Of a stretch of 7,819 bases of DNA, positions 5,660 to 7,819 are shown in pieces. Numbering within the stretch: the first letter of the stretch is position 1; every line of letters starts with the position of its first letter. Position numbers and translations under genes: made by a program. The notes under the pieces are model-generated. The model was given only the letters and a program-made list of their open reading frames with translations, made no database searches and had not been told where the DNA came from. Origin of the DNA: Planctomycetota bacterium (GTDB lineage: Bacteria; Planctomycetota; UBA8108); contig NZOA01000024.1 of NCBI GenBank assembly GCA_002695115.1, positions 71,356 through 79,174 of the forward strand, in the 5' to 3' direction.

Positions 5660-7819
5660 ATGAAGACCAGAGGAAGTACCTTTTTCGGCTGGTTGGGTAC
5701 GTTTTTTCTGCTTTGCGCGCTAGCGGGCGGAATCGTAGTCAGCTGCAAGACCACCGAGCCCCCGGTCGGGGCTCAGAAGGAAGAAACCACCAGGAATTCC
5801 ACCGAAGCTGAAGAGATCGCCACGGCGCCGGAAGCCGGTGAAGAGCAGGCCCCCGCCGAAGACGCCGCTGTAGAGGCCGGAGCCGAAGAGGTGATCGCTG
5901 AGCAGGCCGAAAGAGATGAGCCTCCAGTGCCGGTAGTGGATGTCGGCGAGACGAATCCCGCAGTCGTCTCCGAGGTGGTCGCTGTCGACGATGAGGTTCC
6001 CGTTCGGATCCATGACAGCCGCGCTCTCGCGCTTCTGGAGGAGCTGAATCGTGACAGGACTCCCGCTTCGACAGCTTCGCCTGCAGACCCGGCTGAAGCC
6101 GGGGCAAAACCGGAGGCCGTCTCGGGCGAGGCCGCGTCGGTGGAGGTCGTCGTGGAGACTGAGGAGAAGGCTGAGGATGAGACCGTGGAAGCTGAGCCTC
6201 CGGGCGAGGAAAAGAATCCCGATATTGACCAGGATGTCCTGGCTGCATTGAGCCGGCTGAAGGCCGCCCGGGCTAAGACGCCCGCTGCCGAGCCGGAGCC
6301 CGCGGAACCCCCGGCTGCCACGTCGCCCCCTGCAGAGGAAGCGAAGCCCGAAGAGGCCGCTCCCGCCGCTCCAGCGGCGCCGGAGAAGAAGGAAGAGCCT
6401 GTTCTTCGCGGCGGAGAGCCCCCTCCCGAGCCGGCTCCCAAGGCCGAGCCTGCTGCCGCCAGGGCCGAGCCCGCGCCCCAGGAGACGCCGGCGGCGAGGC
6501 CCCAGGGTTATATCACCTTCAAGACGCTCTTTCACAAGGGCTCCACCGAGGCGATCAGCTTCATCGAGAGTCTCCGGCCGGACTGGGTCCAGAAGGGCCA
6601 TCTCAGCAAGGTCGAGGGAAAGAAGCAGTCACTGGTGATCTTCGGGGAAACTGATGCAGCCACCGATCCGCTCTCCCTCAAGATCCTCGATATGCTGGAT
6701 CGCTACGACCAGCTCGATCTCGACCTTCAGCGTGAGGTCCTGAGGCCGAAATATGTGGATGTTCGCCTGGCGATGGATGCCCTGCTGATGGCCGGGGTCT
6801 GCAACGTATGGCAATTGACCGCGGCAGATGATGCTCTTACCTGGAAAGAGGGGAGCAAGCAGCGCACCCTGTCGCGCAAGACCGAGATGTACATCGAGAA
6901 GGGCGGCGGCATCGCGAACTCGCCGATCTCTTCCGCTCCCAGGGTGCCGTTTGTTTACGACATGCCCCGCAAGGACGCGATCACCATGCCGGAAGGCTAC
7001 GGAGGCAGCACCAACACCGGGTCGCTGGTGATGAGCTTCGACAAGACCTCCTCCACCGAGGCGCGCGGCGGCATGATGGCTGTCGGTACCGTCGCGGATC
7101 TAGAGAAGATCAAGGCCTTCGTCGAGACGATTGACGTGCCCGCCCGGCGCATCATGATCGAGGTGCAGCTGATCGAGCTCGAGGCCAACAAGCTCACGGA
7201 TTTCGGTATCGATTCCGCCCAATTCGGCGGCGGGCATACCCTCGGTTCGGTGGGATTGCCCTTGCCGGGCGAGGCGGTTGTCCAGCCGGGAGTCCCGGGC
7301 GCCAGGGCTGAAGGGGAGTTTGTTCCTGACGTGATGAACGAGGGCCTGAAGCTGCTTTTTGATGACACCAGCCTCGATATCCAGGGCCGCTTCATGGCGG
7401 CGGTGCATATGCTGGTTCGCGAGGGAGAGGCCAAGGTCCGGGCGCGACCGAAGATCCTGACCCTCGATGACCGAGTCAGCGCCCTGCATCTCGGCCGCAA
7501 CGTTCCGACCTTCAATTCGACCGGGGTCACGCGCGACTCCGTCAACGGCAACCTGATCAACGAGGTCCAGAGCGTGGGTACCGTCTACTCCGGCATCACC
7601 CTCCACATTCGCCCGCGGATAACCGGCGGCAAGGATGACCGGATCGCCCTGCAGCTCGAGGTCATGGACAACCAGATTGTAGGGCGCCAGAGAGTGTTTG
7701 AGACCGATCTCGCGGGTATCCCCGAGGTCATCAAGCGCCAGTACATCGGTGAGTGCGTAGCGCACAATCACCGCCCGATCATCCTCGGCGGGCTGATCCA
7801 GGAGCAGGAGATCGAGACG
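5660..7819 (+). CDS. Secretin-family outer-membrane protein with lipoprotein signal (liposecretin), C-terminus beyond the window
   Basis: 720 codons are seen and the frame is still open. Residues 1-28 form a signal sequence ending in the lipobox V-V-S-C29, so the mature protein should carry lipid on C29. Lys30 follows, with no Asp at +2, which fits outer-membrane sorting. Residues 30-282 are a low-complexity acidic linker of Glu, Ala and Pro. From 283 ('GYITFKTLFHKG') to about 352 and from about 355 to 497 are two periplasmic-type domains; the second ends 'VGTVADLEKIKAFVETIDVP', typical of secretin N1/N2 modules. I see no N0 (TonB-like) domain. The secretin core starts at 498 ('IMIEVQLIELEANKLTDFGI'). 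It continues with 'VRARPKILTLDDRVSALHLG' around P597 and 'GITLHIRPRI', and reaches 'IILGGLIQEQE' at 707-717. Secretins form large ring-shaped channels in the outer membrane for type II/III secretion, type IV pili or phage exit. Lipidated members such as HxcQ insert without a separate pilotin. The final pore strands are off the edge. The substrate system cannot be named, but the neighbour suggests a link with the CHAT protein. Confidence 0.85.
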   Translation, partial: MKTRGSTFFGWLGTFFLLCALAGGIVVSCKTTEPPVGAQKEETTRNSTEAEEIATAPEAGEEQAPAEDAAVEAGAEEVIAEQAERDEPPVPVVDVGETNPAVVSEVVAVDDEVPVRIHDSRALALLEELNRDRTPASTASPADPAEAGAKPEAVSGEAASVEVVVETEEKAEDETVEAEPPGEEKNPDIDQDVLAALSRLKAARAKTPAAEPEPAEPPAATSPPAEEAKPEEAAPAAPAAPEKKEEPVLRGGEPPPEPAPKAEPAAARAEPAPQETPAARPQGYITFKTLFHKGSTEAISFIESLRPDWVQKGHLSKVEGKKQSLVIFGETDAATDPLSLKILDMLDRYDQLDLDLQREVLRPKYVDVRLAMDALLMAGVCNVWQLTAADDALTWKEGSKQRTLSRKTEMYIEKGGGIANSPISSAPRVPFVYDMPRKDAITMPEGYGGSTNTGSLVMSFDKTSSTEARGGMMAVGTVADLEKIKAFVETIDVPARRIMIEVQLIELEANKLTDFGIDSAQFGGGHTLGSVGLPLPGEAVVQPGVPGARAEGEFVPDVMNEGLKLLFDDTSLDIQGRFMAAVHMLVREGEAKVRARPKILTLDDRVSALHLGRNVPTFNSTGVTRDSVNGNLINEVQSVGTVYSGITLHIRPRITGGKDDRIALQLEVMDNQIVGRQRVFETDLAGIPEVIKRQYIGECVAHNHRPIILGGLIQEQEIET

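Noticed and set aside
4777..5754. A 325-codon minus-strand frame opposite the CHAT domain
   Set aside because: It is antisense to the catalytic motifs, rich in Arg, Pro and Ser as expected for a shadow frame, and has no domain.
5744..6505. Possible tandem repeat array in the Glu/Ala/Pro-rich region
   Set aside because: The composition is biased but I see no fixed repeat unit at DNA or protein level.
5720..6601. Minus-strand frames of up to 293 codons opposite the secretin linker
   Set aside because: They are Gly/Leu/Arg- or Ser/Ala-rich shadows of the low-complexity Glu/Ala/Pro coding stretch.
6997..7771. Minus-strand frames of 187 and 223 codons opposite the secretin core
   Set aside because: The plus strand here encodes unmistakable secretin motifs; the opposing frames show no family resemblance.

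Overview
The window is high-GC bacterial DNA with strong G/C preference at third codon positions. A lipoprotein-type signal peptide on a secretin points to a Gram-negative (two-membrane) bacterium. I cannot place it in a phylum. The style fits Myxococcota or one of the uncultured FCB-like lineages, but that is only an impression. All genes are chromosomal in style. I see no insertion sequence, CRISPR array, tRNA or rRNA.

Left part, all on the minus strand. Positions 1-312 hold the N-terminal 104 codons of a gene that runs off the left edge. It looks like a degenerate response-regulator receiver domain. An 18-bp inverted repeat lies just upstream of its start. Positions 508-1446 encode an RluA-family 23S/tRNA pseudouridine synthase, and 1522-1986 encode a small YkgJ-type cysteine-cluster protein. 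The last two are probably one transcript (YkgJ first, then RluA, 75-bp gap). It ends at a hairpin with a short T-run at 441-470, one of three overlapping inverted repeats just past the rluA stop.

Middle: the 344-bp divergent spacer 1987-2330 is visibly richer in A/T than the genes. It carries a good match to a sigma-54 (-24/-12) promoter at 2146-2161 reading right. A cluster of inverted repeats lies 80-115 bp further upstream, where an enhancer-binding regulator would be expected. A 159-nt leader follows.

Right part, plus strand: 2331-5588 encodes a roughly 1085-residue TPR-CHAT protein with an intact His/Cys protease dyad. It appears to start with an unusual cysteine-rich Sec signal peptide. 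After 71 bp comes a secretin-family protein (5660 to beyond 7819). It has a lipobox, about 250 residues of acidic Pro/Ala/Glu-rich linker, two periplasmic-type domains and most of the secretin core.

The most interesting reading is that the right-hand pair forms one operon: an exported caspase-like (CHAT) protease made together with a lipid-anchored outer-membrane secretin, possibly under sigma-54 control. The domain assignments rest on motifs seen in the translation. The functional link between the two proteins is inference.
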